Below are positions 43,215 through 54,186 of a stretch of 64,000 nucleotides of DNA, piece by piece. Within the stretch, counting starts at the first letter, position 1. Each line of letters starts with the position of its first letter. Source of the stretch: Luteolibacter sp. Y139 (GTDB lineage Bacteria; Verrucomicrobiota; Verrucomicrobiia; Verrucomicrobiales; Akkermansiaceae); NCBI RefSeq assembly GCF_038066715.1, contig NZ_JBBUKT010000011.1:62001-126000 (forward strand). Direction: 5' to 3'. A model generated the notes under the pieces. The model did not search any database. It was not told where the DNA came from and saw only the letters and a list, made by a program, of their open reading frames with translations. A program made the position numbers and the translations under genes.

Positions 43215-44102
43215 TCAAATGCGGCGTCGGCGCAACAGCCCCACGCCAGCAAGCGCGCCCAGAAGGGCGGTGGATGGCTCGGGAACGGCTGCCAGACCGC
43301 TGAATGTCAGACCCGGCGTGCTGCCAACCGAGCCCAGGAAAGTGCCGACACCGGTGGTGAGATCGATGGAGTAAAAGTTCGTGACTCCGCTGGCATTGGC
43401 CAAGGCGTATCCAGTGTTCGTCAGGTCGATGTCAAAGCCGCTGCCGGTGGGGGTGAAGCCCAAGCCAAACGCGCTGACCGCCACGCCGTTACCGAACGAT
43501 CCCGTAGGTGTGGTGTGCGAATTGAGGAAACCATCGGACGAAAGCGTATACAGAATCGTGGAGGGAGGATTGTTGCCCGGGTTCGTATAGGCCGCAGCCA
43601 CGACGCTGACGCCCGGACGGGCGACCGCGGACGAACTGGTAAATGAGAACCCACCATCGACCGTTACGGCACCGGGACTTGTCACCGTCTGTGGAGCCGA
43701 GGCGAAATCCGGTTGAAGACGGTAGTTGTTGGCACCGCCATTGGAGATTACCCGGACCCGGTCGGCAGCTGGATTGAAGTCGAAGGTGGTGACGGCGCCG
43801 GTGATCGGATTGGTATTTGGCGTCCAACCGCCGGAACTCGCCCCGGTCGCGAGATTGATTTGGGATCCGGCGCCGCTGCCGCTGATGGCGTAGAGCGCGC
43901 CGTTTGCCCCATAAATATCGACGTCAACGTAGCCCGAAGCGGCACCAGATGCACCGACTTGGGTTACCGTTCCGGGAGTTGCGGAATCGAAGGAGTAGAA
44001 GCTGTTATTGCTGCCGATCGTGTAGATTGTGACAGCGTCGGCCGACGAGGCTAACAATCCGGAAGCGATCACTGGGAGGAGGAAGAAGGAGCGAGGGGTC
44101 AT
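43215..44102 (-). CDS. DUF4394 protein with PEP-CTERM sorting signal
   Basis: A 295-aa exported beta-propeller-like protein. The ATG at 44102 starts a signal peptide (FFLLPVIASGLLASSADA). The body matches DUF4394: YTIGSNNSFYSFDSATPG, DFNPAADRVRVISNGGANNYRL and VVAAAYTNPGNNPPST (short excerpts). The C-terminus carries a complete PEP-CTERM tail: VPEPSTALLGALAGVGLLRRRR, a VPEP motif, a hydrophobic helix and a terminal arginine patch, which direct exosortase processing in exopolysaccharide-producing bacteria. An exosortase gene is not present in this window. The long reading frame from 44186 was not used because its first 28 residues are basic and lack a signal peptide. Confidence 0.92.
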   Translation of the reverse strand: MTPRSFFLLPVIASGLLASSADAVTIYTIGSNNSFYSFDSATPGTVTQVGASGAASGYVDVDIYGANGALYAISGSGAGSQINLATGASSGGWTPNTNPITGAVTTFDFNPAADRVRVISNGGANNYRLQPDFASAPQTVTSPGAVTVDGGFSFTSSSAVARPGVSVVAAAYTNPGNNPPSTILYTLSSDGFLNSHTTPTGSFGNGVAVSAFGLGFTPTGSGFDIDLTNTGYALANASGVTNFYSIDLTTGVGTFLGSVGSTPGLTFSGLAAVPEPSTALLGALAGVGLLRRRRI

Positions 44103-44307
44103 GGTGGTTTTTTGGAGGATATGAATTCGCACGGCGGAGGCCCGCATCGCGAGGCCCCTTCTGGAAGGCAACGCGCGTCGATTCATTCCGGATGCGTGAA
44201 AAATCGCACTCGTGAGCCATTGCGCCCAATCGATGGGTACGGCACGGCCCGAATAGTTGGTCGACGGGGGCCTTGCTGAAAGAAGGCCGTCCTCCGTTAT
44301 GAGGCGG

Positions 44308-44862
44308 TCAGAACAGCCCGAAGAACCACTTCCGTTTGGCGGTGCGCTTGTAGCTGCCGTCGCCGACGGAGAGGACTTTCACCTCCACTTCGGCGAGTCC
44401 CTGGTCCCGGAAGCCGATCTTCTTCGCGGCTCGCGGTGAGAGGTCAATGATGCGGTCGCCGATGAAGGGGCCGCGGTCATTGACGCGGCACTTCACGGAC
44501 TTGCCGTTCTGGAGATTGGTCACCTGCACCATGCAGGGCAGGGGCAGGGTCTTGTGCGCGGCGATCAGATGCCAAGGCATGACCTTTTCCCCGAGCGAGG
44601 TCTGGCCGCGCTTGAGGCCGAAGAAGCTGGACTCATTGTACCACGAGGCCGTGCCGGTCTCGGTGTGGTGGAGCGCCTCGTCCACGCCCATCGGCTGATA
44701 TGTCTGTCCGCGGACGTGGTAGGACTTGGTCTGGTAGCCCTTGTAGTTGCCGCTCGGATAGGCGCAGGAGGCCAGCAGTAGAAACGGAAAAAGCCGGAGA
44801 AGCACCCAGCGGCCCGCATTCGGGCCGGCCTCAGATGAACTCCGGCGTGAGAAAGCGGGCAT
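44308..44862 (-). CDS. rlpA: RlpA-family septal ring lytic transglycosylase lipoprotein
   Basis: A 184-aa outer-membrane lipoprotein. The N-terminal lipobox LLLASCAYP places the acylated cysteine at about residue 33. The double-psi beta-barrel RlpA domain occupies ~70-165: GTASWYNESSFFGLK, AAHKTLPLPCMVQVTNLQNGKS and VNDRGPFIGDRIIDLSPRAAKKIG, with the catalytic aspartate in NDRGPF. RlpA cleaves denuded peptidoglycan at the septum; unlike many versions it lacks a C-terminal SPOR domain. Its start overlaps the HU gene's stop as TAATG, so the two are co-translated. Confidence 0.9.
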   Translation of the reverse strand: MPAFSRRSSSEAGPNAGRWVLLRLFPFLLLASCAYPSGNYKGYQTKSYHVRGQTYQPMGVDEALHHTETGTASWYNESSFFGLKRGQTSLGEKVMPWHLIAAHKTLPLPCMVQVTNLQNGKSVKCRVNDRGPFIGDRIIDLSPRAAKKIGFRDQGLAEVEVKVLSVGDGSYKRTAKRKWFFGLF

Positions 44863-45179
44863 TATTTGTCGCGCTCGCGGATCATCGGGAGGGTGCGGGC
44901 GACCTGCTCCTTCATTTCCTTGCCGGGCTTGAACTTGACCACGGCGCGGGCGGGGATCGGCACGTCCTTGTCCGGATCCTTCGGGTTGCGGCCGATCTTG
45001 GCCTTGGTTTCCTTCACTTGGAAGGCGCCGAAATTCCGCATCACGACGGTGTCGCCGTTGGAGAGGGAATCGGTGATGGAATCAAGGGTCTTTTGGATCA
45101 CGTCAAACACCTGCTGCTGGGTGAGGCCGGTTTCGTTGGAGATTTTGATGACGAGCTCGCGTTTGGTGATGGTAGCCAT
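44862..45179 (-). CDS. HU-family DNA-binding protein
   Basis: A 105-aa nucleoid-associated protein of the HU/IHF family. The typical N-terminal helices are seen in TKRELVIKISNETGLTQQQV, and the beta-arm region in VVMRNFGAFQVKETKAKIGRNP, ending with the family's PAR-V-FKPGKEMKE segment (IPARAVVKFKPGKEMK). Length is normal for HU (about 90-105). It bends and compacts DNA. It overlaps the rlpA gene and is preceded by an 88-base gap to RNase HIII. Confidence 0.95.
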   Translation of the reverse strand: MATITKRELVIKISNETGLTQQQVFDVIQKTLDSITDSLSNGDTVVMRNFGAFQVKETKAKIGRNPKDPDKDVPIPARAVVKFKPGKEMKEQVARTLPMIRERDK

Positions 45180-45267
45180 GGCTTTACGGGTGAAGTGGTG
45201 TTGCGTGCGGCGGGGGGATTGGACACCACAGAGCGCGGTCTTTGTCCCGCGAAAAAAACGCTAAAGT

Positions 45268-46281
45268 TCATGCGGAATCCGTGCCAGCGCCGTTTGAATC
45301 ACCGGTGACCGCTGACGTAGTCTTGAAATGCAGCTTTGCAACCTTGCCAAGCGCTTCGATTCCATGTTTGGCGACGACCTGTTTGGCGGCCTCGATTACC
45401 GCCGTGGAGGCCCCCAGCGGTAGCACGATTCCACCAGCGGATGAGCTTTTGTCGATCCACTCGACGAAGCGCTCACGGGCGAGAATCGACGCTGCAGCAA
45501 CGGCAATGTCCGATTCTCCCTTGGTCCGCTGGTCGAGCTGGAGTGTGATATTCTGCTGCTTCAAGGCGCGGAGCAGGACGTCGGGCCGGGCGAACTGGTC
45601 GCTGAGGGCGCGAGGACATTTGGGCCGCTGGTCTGCAAGATTTGCAATCACCTTGGCATGACCCCAGGCGAGGAGGCGGTTGAGGTTGCCAAAGGAGCGG
45701 AACATCTCGTTGTAGCGCTCCGGGCCGATGGCCACGACGGAGGTCGCGACGCCGGGAACCTGGCGGATCTTTTCAGCCAGGTCGCGGATGCGTTTAGCGC
45801 TGGAGATGCGTTTCGAATCCATCACCCCGGCGGTCATCAGCGCGCGGGCGACCGTGGCATCGGTATAGACGCCAGCGATGACCAGCGGGCCGAAGTAGTC
45901 GCCCTTGCCGCTTTCATCGATGCCGAAGTGCGGCGCGAACATTTCGGGATCGAGCTCTTCCTCGTAGCCGAGCTTGGCCTCGCCGAGCACCTCGGGTTCG
46001 AGGATGAAGCGGATGAAGTCCTCGGTGTCCTTGCCCTGCACCAGCACCTTCGGGCCCTTTTCGTAGACGGAGACGTTCAGCTTGCCCTTCTTGGCGGCAT
46101 ACAGAGTGTAGGGTTTGGCCTCGAAGTCGTAACCGCGCTCTTCCAGCACCTCCTTCAGCCGGGCGGCTTGGGCGGTGGTGAGCGGGGCGGTGTGCGAGGT
46201 CAGGGACACGGAAGACAGGGAATCGCGGCGGTGGCGAATTGGCCAAGATTTTTCCTTAAACCCGGCTCCCGGCTTCGACAT
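45268..46281 (-). CDS. rnhC: Ribonuclease HIII
   Basis: A 337-aa RNase H2-family enzyme of the HIII class, removing RNA from RNA/DNA hybrids. The N-terminal substrate-binding domain (residues ~30-110) includes YDFEAKPYTLYAAKKGKLNVSVYEKG (in parts). The catalytic core has GIDESGKGDYFGPLVIAGV near residue 118 with the DE(S) motif, DSKRISS near residue 155 and the C-terminal GESDIAVAAASILARERF near residue 260, supplying the four acidic residues. The ATG at 46281 is used; the first ~25 residues are unusual, so a GTG at 46209 remains possible. It is on the same strand as HU and rlpA. Confidence 0.92.
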   Translation of the reverse strand: MSKPGAGFKEKSWPIRHRRDSLSSVSLTSHTAPLTTAQAARLKEVLEERGYDFEAKPYTLYAAKKGKLNVSVYEKGPKVLVQGKDTEDFIRFILEPEVLGEAKLGYEEELDPEMFAPHFGIDESGKGDYFGPLVIAGVYTDATVARALMTAGVMDSKRISSAKRIRDLAEKIRQVPGVATSVVAIGPERYNEMFRSFGNLNRLLAWGHAKVIANLADQRPKCPRALSDQFARPDVLLRALKQQNITLQLDQRTKGESDIAVAAASILARERFVEWIDKSSSAGGIVLPLGASTAVIEAAKQVVAKHGIEALGKVAKLHFKTTSAVTGDSNGAGTDSA

Positions 46282-46338
46282 CTCCTCGGTGCTGGCTGCG
46301 AAAAAACGCGGCCGATACCTCCCCAGCGACCTTCCCCG

Positions 46339-46369
46339 GGCCCCGTCCGTTTTTCCAGCGGACGGGGCC
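46339..46369 (-). terminator. Strong hairpin after the second DUF1501 operon
   Basis: A perfect 11-bp GC-rich stem (46339-46349 with 46359-46369) with a 9-base loop lies 21 bases beyond the DUF1501 stop codon. It has no U-tract after the stem on the minus strand, so it is a weak intrinsic terminator or an RNA-stabilising hairpin. Confidence 0.55.
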
Positions 46370-46389
46370 TCGCATTTCCGGGCCTCAGG

Positions 46390-47852
<1,463 letters not shown>

Positions 47853-47856
<4 letters not shown>

Positions 47857-50717
47857 CGGGTCAGGGCGATGTCGGAGTTGAGCAGCGTGTTTGCGACGAG
47901 CACGAGTGCTGCTTCATCCGGTGTAGGTGCGAGCTTGGCGGACTCCGCGGGAGATTTCTCGTAGTCCGCCCTGGCGTCGGCGTGGAGCTTCGCGAGCGTG
48001 GCGACAACAGGTGGAGGTGCGTCTTGAAGCGTCAGCATCTTGTAGCCCCGGGCGAGACGCTCTTCGACATTTGCGCCTTCCATCCGCTTCGCGAAGGCCT
48101 GCGCGAGTTCGATGTAGGCGGGGTCGTTCAGAGTCACCAATGCCTGCAATGGGGTATTGGTGGAAATGCGGCGGGCGGAGCAGACGTCGCGAGTCGGTGC
48201 GTCGAAGGTGAGGAAGGCGGGATAGCCGCTGGTTCGTTTCGAGTAGGTGTAGAGGGCGCGGCGGTAGCGATCCTCGCCTTGGGAGGTGTCCCACTTGGCA
48301 CCGCTATAAACGGACTTCCACACGCCTTCCGGCTGGGGCGGATAGACGGGCTTGCCGAATTGCTTGTGCGAGAGCAGGCCGGAGACGAGCAGCGCTTGGT
48401 CGCGGACCATCTCGGCGGAGAGCCGTTGGCGGGGGCCACGGGAGGCGAGCTGGTTTTTTGGGTCGCGTTGCAGCGCTTCGGGGGTGGCTTTCGACGACTG
48501 CCGGTACGATGCGGATAGTACCAGCTCTCGCAGGAAAGGCTTGAGGTGCCAGTGATGTTGATCTCGCAAGCGCAGTGCAAGGTGATCGAGCAAGGGCTGG
48601 TCTGCGGGTGGCAAGCCGGAGCTGCCGAAGTCTTCCTGTGTTTCCACAATGCCGATGCCGAACAGCTCGGCCCACAGTCGATTTGCCAGCACGCGGGCTG
48701 CCAGAGGGTTTTCCGGTCCGGTGAGCCAGGTGGCGACATCGAGGCGCGTCAGGCGGCCGTCTTTCTTCGGCCCGCCAGTGAGCGCGGGGATGGCCGGCTG
48801 GACGGACTTCTCCTTGGTCATGCGGTTGCCGCGGATGAAGACGCGGGTGTCGCGAGTGGCATCCGGCAGGCGTTCCTGCATCACCGGGATCATGGTGCCT
48901 TGGATGGCATTGTAAGACTGCTTGAGCTGGCCGTGGGCGATCCAAGCGGAGGCCCGCTCGGGGCTCATCACGAAGTTGGTGAGCCGCTCATCGGGCGATA
49001 CGGCGAGGCGGAATTTCCGCATCACGCAGCCCTGAGTCTCATTGCAGGTGACGCCGTGCTTGAGGCGGATCTCAAACTTCGAGTCGGGTGGTGAATCCTC
49101 GACCTTCTCCGCCACGAACCATCCGGTTCGCGGGCTGCGGAGCACGGGATAGTCGCCGAAGCCGCCGCCGCCTTGAACCACGCCATTGGGATCGAGCGGG
49201 CCGGCGATGAAGTCGCTGACAACTTCCTTCAGCTTCACCGGTTGGCGTGTGCCGTCTGGCAAGATGCGATCGATTTCCAGCTTGGTGACCACCGCGCCGA
49301 ATTCGCTCCATTTCGCCGGGTCATCGCTCATCGGCAGGATGTCCAGCCGCAGCACGCCGAGCCGCGAAGCAGGCACGGTCACGGTGAAAACGGTGGCGGT
49401 GGGGTTGGTCCCGCCGGCGAGGAAAACACCATCAGGCTGCTGCTCCAGCTTGCCGGTGTCGGCCGATGCTGCGGCGGAGTCTGCTTTCACCGTCTGCCAG
49501 CCGGTGGTCTCCTTCGCGAGCGCGAGCGCCGCTTCGTTGAGCTCCTCGCGGTTGGTGCGGATATCCTTTTCCAAGCGCTGGGCATCCGCCTGCTGGGCGG
49601 GATCGTTGGCGGCCTTCGACTTGGGAAACTCGTTGTTCAGGTCGCTGTCCTCGCTGTTATCGAAGAAGGCCATGAACTTGTAGTAATCGTCATGGGGGAA
49701 GGGGTCGTAGGGGTGGGAGTGGCACTGGATGCAGCCGAAGGTGGTGGCATTCCACGCCGTCCAGGTTGTGTTCACGCGGTCCATCACCGCAGCGGTCCGA
49801 TACTCTTCGTCGTCGGTGCCGCCTTCGGTATTGTTCTGCGTATTGCGGTGAAACGCGGAGGCGATGAGGTCGCCGGGCTCGGGATTCTCTAACAAATCGC
49901 CCGCGAGCTGTTTGCGTGTGAACTCATCGAAGGGCATGTCCGCATTCAGCGCGCGGATGACCCAGTCGCGGAACGGCCAGATATCGCGGTGCGGATCTTT
50001 CTCAAAGCCAGTGGTGTCGGAGTAGCGCGCAAGATCGAGCCACATCGCCGCCCAGCGCTCGCCGAACTGAGGTGACGCGAGCAGAAGGTCCACCGCGGCT
50101 TCCATCGCTGCCTGTGGATTGACGGCTACGCCTTTCTGGAAGGCATCCCACTCCTCGAGTGTCGGCGGCAGGCCGGTGAGATCGAGCGTCACGCGGCGAA
50201 ACCACTCGGCCGGCGGAGCCTCGGGCATCGGGGAAAGCTTTTCCGCCTCCAGCTTGGCGAGCACGTGGCGGTCGAGATCCGTCTTCGGCCACGCCGCGTT
50301 TTTCACGGCAGGGACCGGCGGCTCGACGGGCTTCTGAAAGGACCAGTGCTCGCCCCACTTCGCGCCCTCTTTGATCCATCGTTCTAACAATGCCACCTGC
50401 TGCGGTTCCAGCGGGTGCGGATGCTCCTTGGGCGGTGGCATCCGTTCGTCGGGGTCGCTGCTCTTGACCCGGTGCATGAGTTCCGATGCTGCGGGGTCGC
50501 CAGGGACCACGATGGTCTTGCCGGACTTGCCCTGGCCGAGCGCTTCTTCCCGGTAGATGAAGGAGGTCTCGCCCGCCTGCTTCACCCCGCCATGGCAGGT
50601 GGTGCAGTTCTTGGTGAGGATCGGCCGGATATCGCGGTTGAAATCCACGGGCTCTTCCGCGCTAACCCGAGAGGGGGTGATCTGGAGCAGGAGTAAGGAA
50701 ACGAGGAAGCGCGACAT
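47853..50717 (-). CDS. PSD1/PSCyt1 cytochrome with DUF1549 and DUF1553
   Basis: A 954-aa exported protein; the ATG at 50717 starts a signal peptide (MSRFLVSLLLLQITPSRVSA). The c-type heme site CTTCH near residue 41 (RPILTKNCTTCHGG) begins PSCyt1, with RMPPPKEHPHPL further on. DUF1549 spans ~130-330 (DLDRHVLAKLEAEKLSPMPEA, WFRRVTLDLTGLPPTLEEWDAF, QLAGDLLENPEPGDLIAS in parts), with CIQCHSHPYDPF near residue 335 as a second heme-like motif. A galactose-binding-like insert follows at ~440-620. DUF1553 occupies ~640-920 (NPLAARVLANRLWAELFGIGIV, SGYPAFLTFDAPTRDVCSARRIS). It is the electron-transfer partner expected for DUF1501. Confidence 0.92.
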
Positions 50718-50886
50718 GGTGCAGGTCGGGGCAGGGAATTCTTGCCTCCCTCGCACGGGTTACTGACGGATTTGGTAATAAATGAAATGAAAAATGAGAA
50801 ATGGAGCCAAGTGGTGGTGTGGCCATTTCATGCGACGGGCTCCAACGCCCTCTCTTCCCTCGCGCGGGCAGCATGATTCCAAGAAA

Positions 50887-50917
50887 AACGGCCGGAACCC
50901 CGAGGGTTCCGGCCGTT
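50887..50917 (-). terminator. Rho-independent terminator of the coiled-coil protein gene
   Basis: A perfect 14-bp stem with a 3-base loop (arms 50887-50900 and 50904-50917) is flanked on the left by an A-rich run at 50881-50888, giving a U-tract on the minus strand. It lies 26 bases after the stop codon at 50943 and is the strongest terminator in the window. Confidence 0.9.
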
Positions 50918-50942
50918 GAGTAAACCTTTTACGGGGGCCAGA

Positions 50943-52148
50943 TCAGAGACCGGCGCTGCTCTTTTCCTCTTCCGTCTTCTTTTCCTTTTCGGCGGTGCGG
51001 GCGTTGAGCTCCTCAACCGTCTTGCGGAGGGTGTCGATCTCCGTCGACTTCGCAACGATCTGCTGCTTGAGCTCGTCGCGGTTGGTCACGGCGGAGGCGA
51101 GTTCACCCTTCACCGAAGCCAGCTCCTTTTGAAGGGTGGCTTGGGTGTCTTCCGCGCGCTTGCGGGAAACGTTGGCTTCGCGGATCGCAGCGGTGGCGAG
51201 TTCGGTCTGTTCCTTGGCGGCTTTGATCTCGGCAGCGAGTGGTGCAACCGTGCCACGGAGTTGGGCGGCTTCCTTCTGAAGCTGTGCCAGGCTGTCGCGG
51301 GTCGCGGTGAGTTCGCTCCGGGAGTCGTCGCGTTCCTTGGTCACGGCGGCGGTGGCTTGCTTGAGTCCGTTCGCTTCATTCTGGATCGCTGCGACGGTTT
51401 TTTCCCGTTCGTCCAGCTTCGCGGCGAGTTCGGTGCGCTCGCGGATGGCCTTGGCGAGCTCCTCTGTCTTGGCCTTCGCGTCGGCAGTGAGCTTCGTGAA
51501 GGTTTCCTTGAGGCTGGTGAGGGCGCTTTCGCTGGTGCTGAGCTTTTGCTTGGTGCTGGCGTGGGCCTTGGCTTCCTCTTCACCGCGCTTGGCGAGATCC
51601 GCATTGGCGGTCTTCAGCGCTTCCGCCTCTTTCTTCAGCGCGACGCGCTCGGCCGGGGCCTGGAGTTCGCCGCGAACCTCGGCGAGGTCGCTCTTGAGCG
51701 TGGAGAATTCTTTCAGAGCCGTGCCCATCTCATCGCGGAAGGTCGCGAGCTTCGCATAGGCTTCCTCACCGGCGCCGAGCTTCTTCTCGAGCACGCCAGC
51801 CTTGTCTTTCCAGCGGGCGATTTCCTCGGTGGTGGAGCCGACTTGCTGCTTGAGGCCGGCAAGCTGCTGTTCCAGTTGCTGCTTTGCCTCGCGCAGGGCG
51901 GTGGCTTCGGTGCGAGCGGCATCGCGCTGGGCGGCCGTATCCGCGGTTTCCTTGCGGACGTCGCGGATCGTCTGGTTGGCGTTTTCGAGATTCTTCTGAG
52001 CGCCAGCGAGAGCTTCGGCATCGGAAACGGCGGCGGTGGGGGCCGGGGCGGCGGGCTGCGCGGGAGTGGACGCGGTGTCCTGCGCTCGGGCGAGCGGACT
52101 GGCGAACACCGCGAGGGTGAACCAGATGGGTGCAGTAGTGAGTTTCAT
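50943..52148 (-). CDS. Exported long coiled-coil protein
   Basis: A 401-aa protein with a signal peptide (MKLTTAPIWFTLAVFASPLARA) and then an almost continuous alpha-helical coiled coil rich in K, E, A and Q from residue ~45 to 390 (for example KNLENANQTIRDVRKE and LAQLQKEAAQLRGTV). No enzymatic domain is visible. It ends in a Lys/Glu-rich tail (AEKEKKTEEEKSSAG). Such proteins act as periplasmic spacers or scaffolds. The ATG at 52148 was preferred over one at 52187 because it begins the signal peptide. It is a single-gene transcription unit with the strong terminator described. Confidence 0.85.
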   Translation of the reverse strand: MKLTTAPIWFTLAVFASPLARAQDTASTPAQPAAPAPTAAVSDAEALAGAQKNLENANQTIRDVRKETADTAAQRDAARTEATALREAKQQLEQQLAGLKQQVGSTTEEIARWKDKAGVLEKKLGAGEEAYAKLATFRDEMGTALKEFSTLKSDLAEVRGELQAPAERVALKKEAEALKTANADLAKRGEEEAKAHASTKQKLSTSESALTSLKETFTKLTADAKAKTEELAKAIRERTELAAKLDEREKTVAAIQNEANGLKQATAAVTKERDDSRSELTATRDSLAQLQKEAAQLRGTVAPLAAEIKAAKEQTELATAAIREANVSRKRAEDTQATLQKELASVKGELASAVTNRDELKQQIVAKSTEIDTLRKTVEELNARTAEKEKKTEEEKSSAGL

Positions 52149-52396
52149 GATTTGAAGGATCAGTCGCGGGAAGGCAGGTCCCCGCAAACCTTGGCCTCTA
52201 TGTAATCAACAAATTGCGGCATTCAATCAAGTTTCATACTAAATATGCCTAAAGTGATTTTTTGCTGCATCATGCACGGAGGCGGAGATGCGCCTTTTGA
52301 TGGAAAAGAAGGGCCATCTCGCACCCCCTCATTCCCGGAATCCATTCGCCCGCCTTGGCTCGCTTTCACCGCAAGCCGGGATCGGAAAACAATTCG
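52149..52396 (-). promoter_or_regulatory. AT-rich promoter region of the coiled-coil gene
   Basis: About 50 bases just upstream of the coiled-coil start (52200-52265) are clearly AT-rich relative to the rest, consistent with a promoter, but no good -10/-35 pair could be fixed by eye. The remainder up to the trmD stop shows no gene. Confidence 0.35.
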
Positions 52397-53071
52397 TCAC
52401 CCGTCCAGCAGATCCGGCCGGTTTTGCCGGGTCCGCTCCAAGGCCTTCTCCTTCTTCCACGCCGTGATCTTCGCGTGGTGGCCGGAGATCAGGACGTCCG
52501 GCACCTTCATGCCGCGGAAATCGATGGGGCGGGTGTAGGCCGGAGCCTCCAGCAAGCCGGGATCGGAAAAGGATTCGTCCTGGTGGGAGCGTTCGTCGCC
52601 CAAGGCACCGGGGAGCAAGCGCACGATGGCATCCGTCACGACCGCGGCGGCGATGGCACCATTGGTGAGCACGTAGTCGCCGATCGACAGTTCGAGATCG
52701 ACGAGCGCCTCGATGACCCGGTGATCGACGCCCTCGTAGTGGCCGCAGAGCAGGATGAGGTGCTTTTCGTCCGACAGCTCCTTCGCGATGGCCTGCTTGA
52801 AGACCGTTCCCTGCGGAGTCATCAGGATGACCTTCGACTCCGGCGTGCGCAGTTCTTCGATCGCGGTGAAGATCGGGCCGGGCATCATGAGCATGCCTTG
52901 GCCGCCACCGCAGAGGGTATCGTCGGTGCGCTTGTGCTTGTCGGTGGACCAGTCGCGGATGTTATGCGCGCGGATTTCCACCAGCCCGGCGTCCTGCGCG
53001 CGGCGGATGATGCTCTCGCCCAGCGGGGCGAGGGCGATCTCGGGGAAGAGGGTGAGTATGTCGATGCGCAT
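52397..53071 (-). CDS. trmD: tRNA (guanine-N1)-methyltransferase TrmD
   Basis: A 224-aa SPOUT-family methyltransferase that makes m1G37 in tRNAs with the CCN/CUN-type anticodons, preventing frameshifting. The signature opening MRIDILTLFPE, GGGQGMLMMPGPI near residue 55, the trefoil-knot SAM-binding LLCGHYEGVDHRV near residue 108, and SIGDYVLTNGAIAA near residue 130 are all present. Length is close to the usual ~240. In many bacteria it is in an operon with rpsP, rimM and rplS, which are absent here. Confidence 0.97.
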   Translation of the reverse strand: MRIDILTLFPEIALAPLGESIIRRAQDAGLVEIRAHNIRDWSTDKHKRTDDTLCGGGQGMLMMPGPIFTAIEELRTPESKVILMTPQGTVFKQAIAKELSDEKHLILLCGHYEGVDHRVIEALVDLELSIGDYVLTNGAIAAAVVTDAIVRLLPGALGDERSHQDESFSDPGLLEAPAYTRPIDFRGMKVPDVLISGHHAKITAWKKEKALERTRQNRPDLLDG

Positions 53072-53116
53072 TCGGTTCTTTGGGTCGATAGCAGGCCCAA
53101 AAACAAAACCGCCTGC

Positions 53117-53467
53117 CTAGGGCAGTTCAACAGAGAAGAGGTTTGGGGACGGAGCTGGTGCCACAAACTCTCCCACCTGCGAACGATTTTGACTACAGAC
53201 CCGTACTGTGAGTCTGCTCCACTCCTTGGGAAGTTCGACAATGCCGTCTTGATCTGGATCCTTCCTGGTGCCGTCAGGGCCAAGCAAGTAGACGTTGGTC
53301 ATTGGAACTCGCATGCGCACGAGCCGCACGAGAATCCGTGGTTGTAGAGGAGCTGTTCCAGGTCGCGGCCTAAAATAAATGTATACGGCCCACGCGAGGG
53401 CAACAGCTGCAATGATTGTTCCGAGAGTTGTGGCATCTAGCAGGGGAGTGAGGGCGAGGGTTTTCAT
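53117..53467 (-). CDS. Small membrane-anchored hypothetical protein
   Basis: A 116-aa protein with a short hydrophobic segment (TLGTIIAAVALAWAVYIYF) near residues 11-30, so it is probably tethered to the membrane, and a soluble part of about 85 residues containing ILVRLVRMRVP, GPDGTRKDPDQDGIVELPKEW and a C-terminal beta-rich end. I do not recognise a family. Start ATG 53467 was chosen (MKTLALTPLLD); the frame can also be read 14 codons earlier. It is downstream of, and on the same strand as, the 208-aa gene, with 92 bases between them. A DPDQDG acidic stretch could bind calcium. Confidence 0.55.
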   Translation of the reverse strand: MKTLALTPLLDATTLGTIIAAVALAWAVYIYFRPRPGTAPLQPRILVRLVRMRVPMTNVYLLGPDGTRKDPDQDGIVELPKEWSRLTVRVCSQNRSQVGEFVAPAPSPNLFSVELP

Positions 53468-53559
53468 GAAGGGACGTGGTTCGAGGGAAGTCGTAGGGGT
53501 GAACAACAATCGTCATCGAGGCGTCCGGAGCGGGTGGAGTTACGGATTCAGGTGCGGGT

Positions 53560-54186
53560 TCAGGTGGCCGCGGTGGGTGCCGCGGTGAAGGAGGAGATTC
53601 CACGGAACATGCGTTCCAAGTTGGAAAGCTGGTGTTCACCGGTTTCGGTAACTTCGTAGGCCTTCGGGCTGCCGAGTTGCTTCCCGGCGCTGGTCAGCAA
53701 TGGTTTGCCGTTTTTCTCGTTCGTCATCTTCGTGAGGATGTCGGAGACGTTGGGCTTGGAGCCGAGCTTCTCGACGAACACGGCTCCGATTTCGGCCACG
53801 GTAATGAATGCTTCTGGCTTTTCGTGGCGGAGGATCCCGATGGTCAGCAGCACCTGATCTGGGTGAGTCAAGGTCTTCGCTCCATGACGGAGCATCGCCT
53901 CCGCCCAGTAGGGGGGCGCGTCGCTTGAGGGGGCTGCTGTTGTGGGGACGGAGGTGCTTGCCGGAATCCGCAAGTGGACTTCGTTCTCGAAGAGCTCTCT
54001 CAAGGTGGGATCTTCCACCAGACTCCACGCTACCAGCAGGCAGCTTGTGGCTTCGGAGAGTGTAACCGTGGGGAGGTTCGTGCCGCCCTTGCTGCGTTGA
54101 TACGCCATCGTGTCAGCAAGCCCGCGAATCTGCTCAAGCGGCAGATCACGAAGCTGAGCCAAGAGGTTGGTGTACCAAGCGAGCAT
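53560..54186 (-). CDS. Hypothetical protein with possible winged-helix C-terminal half
   Basis: A 208-aa soluble protein. The N-terminal helical half starts MLAWYTNLLAQLRDLPLEQ and has ATSCLLVAWSLVED; the C-terminal half contains LTIGILRHEKPEAFITVAEIGAVFVEKLG (in parts) and SNLERMFRGI, which read like winged-helix/MarR-type helices. No catalytic residues are seen. The ATG at 54186 is preferred because the frame upstream (to 54246) is in the AT-rich intergenic DNA. Composition differs slightly from neighbours (more A/T), and with its small partner it may be an accessory insert. Confidence 0.55.
   Translation of the reverse strand: MLAWYTNLLAQLRDLPLEQIRGLADTMAYQRSKGGTNLPTVTLSEATSCLLVAWSLVEDPTLRELFENEVHLRIPASTSVPTTAAPSSDAPPYWAEAMLRHGAKTLTHPDQVLLTIGILRHEKPEAFITVAEIGAVFVEKLGSKPNVSDILTKMTNEKNGKPLLTSAGKQLGSPKAYEVTETGEHQLSNLERMFRGISSFTAAPTAAT

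Noticed and set aside
44270-44307. GCCTT/AAGGC hairpin after rlpA
   Set aside because: A 5-bp stem with a loop of 8 and no U-tract is too weak to call.
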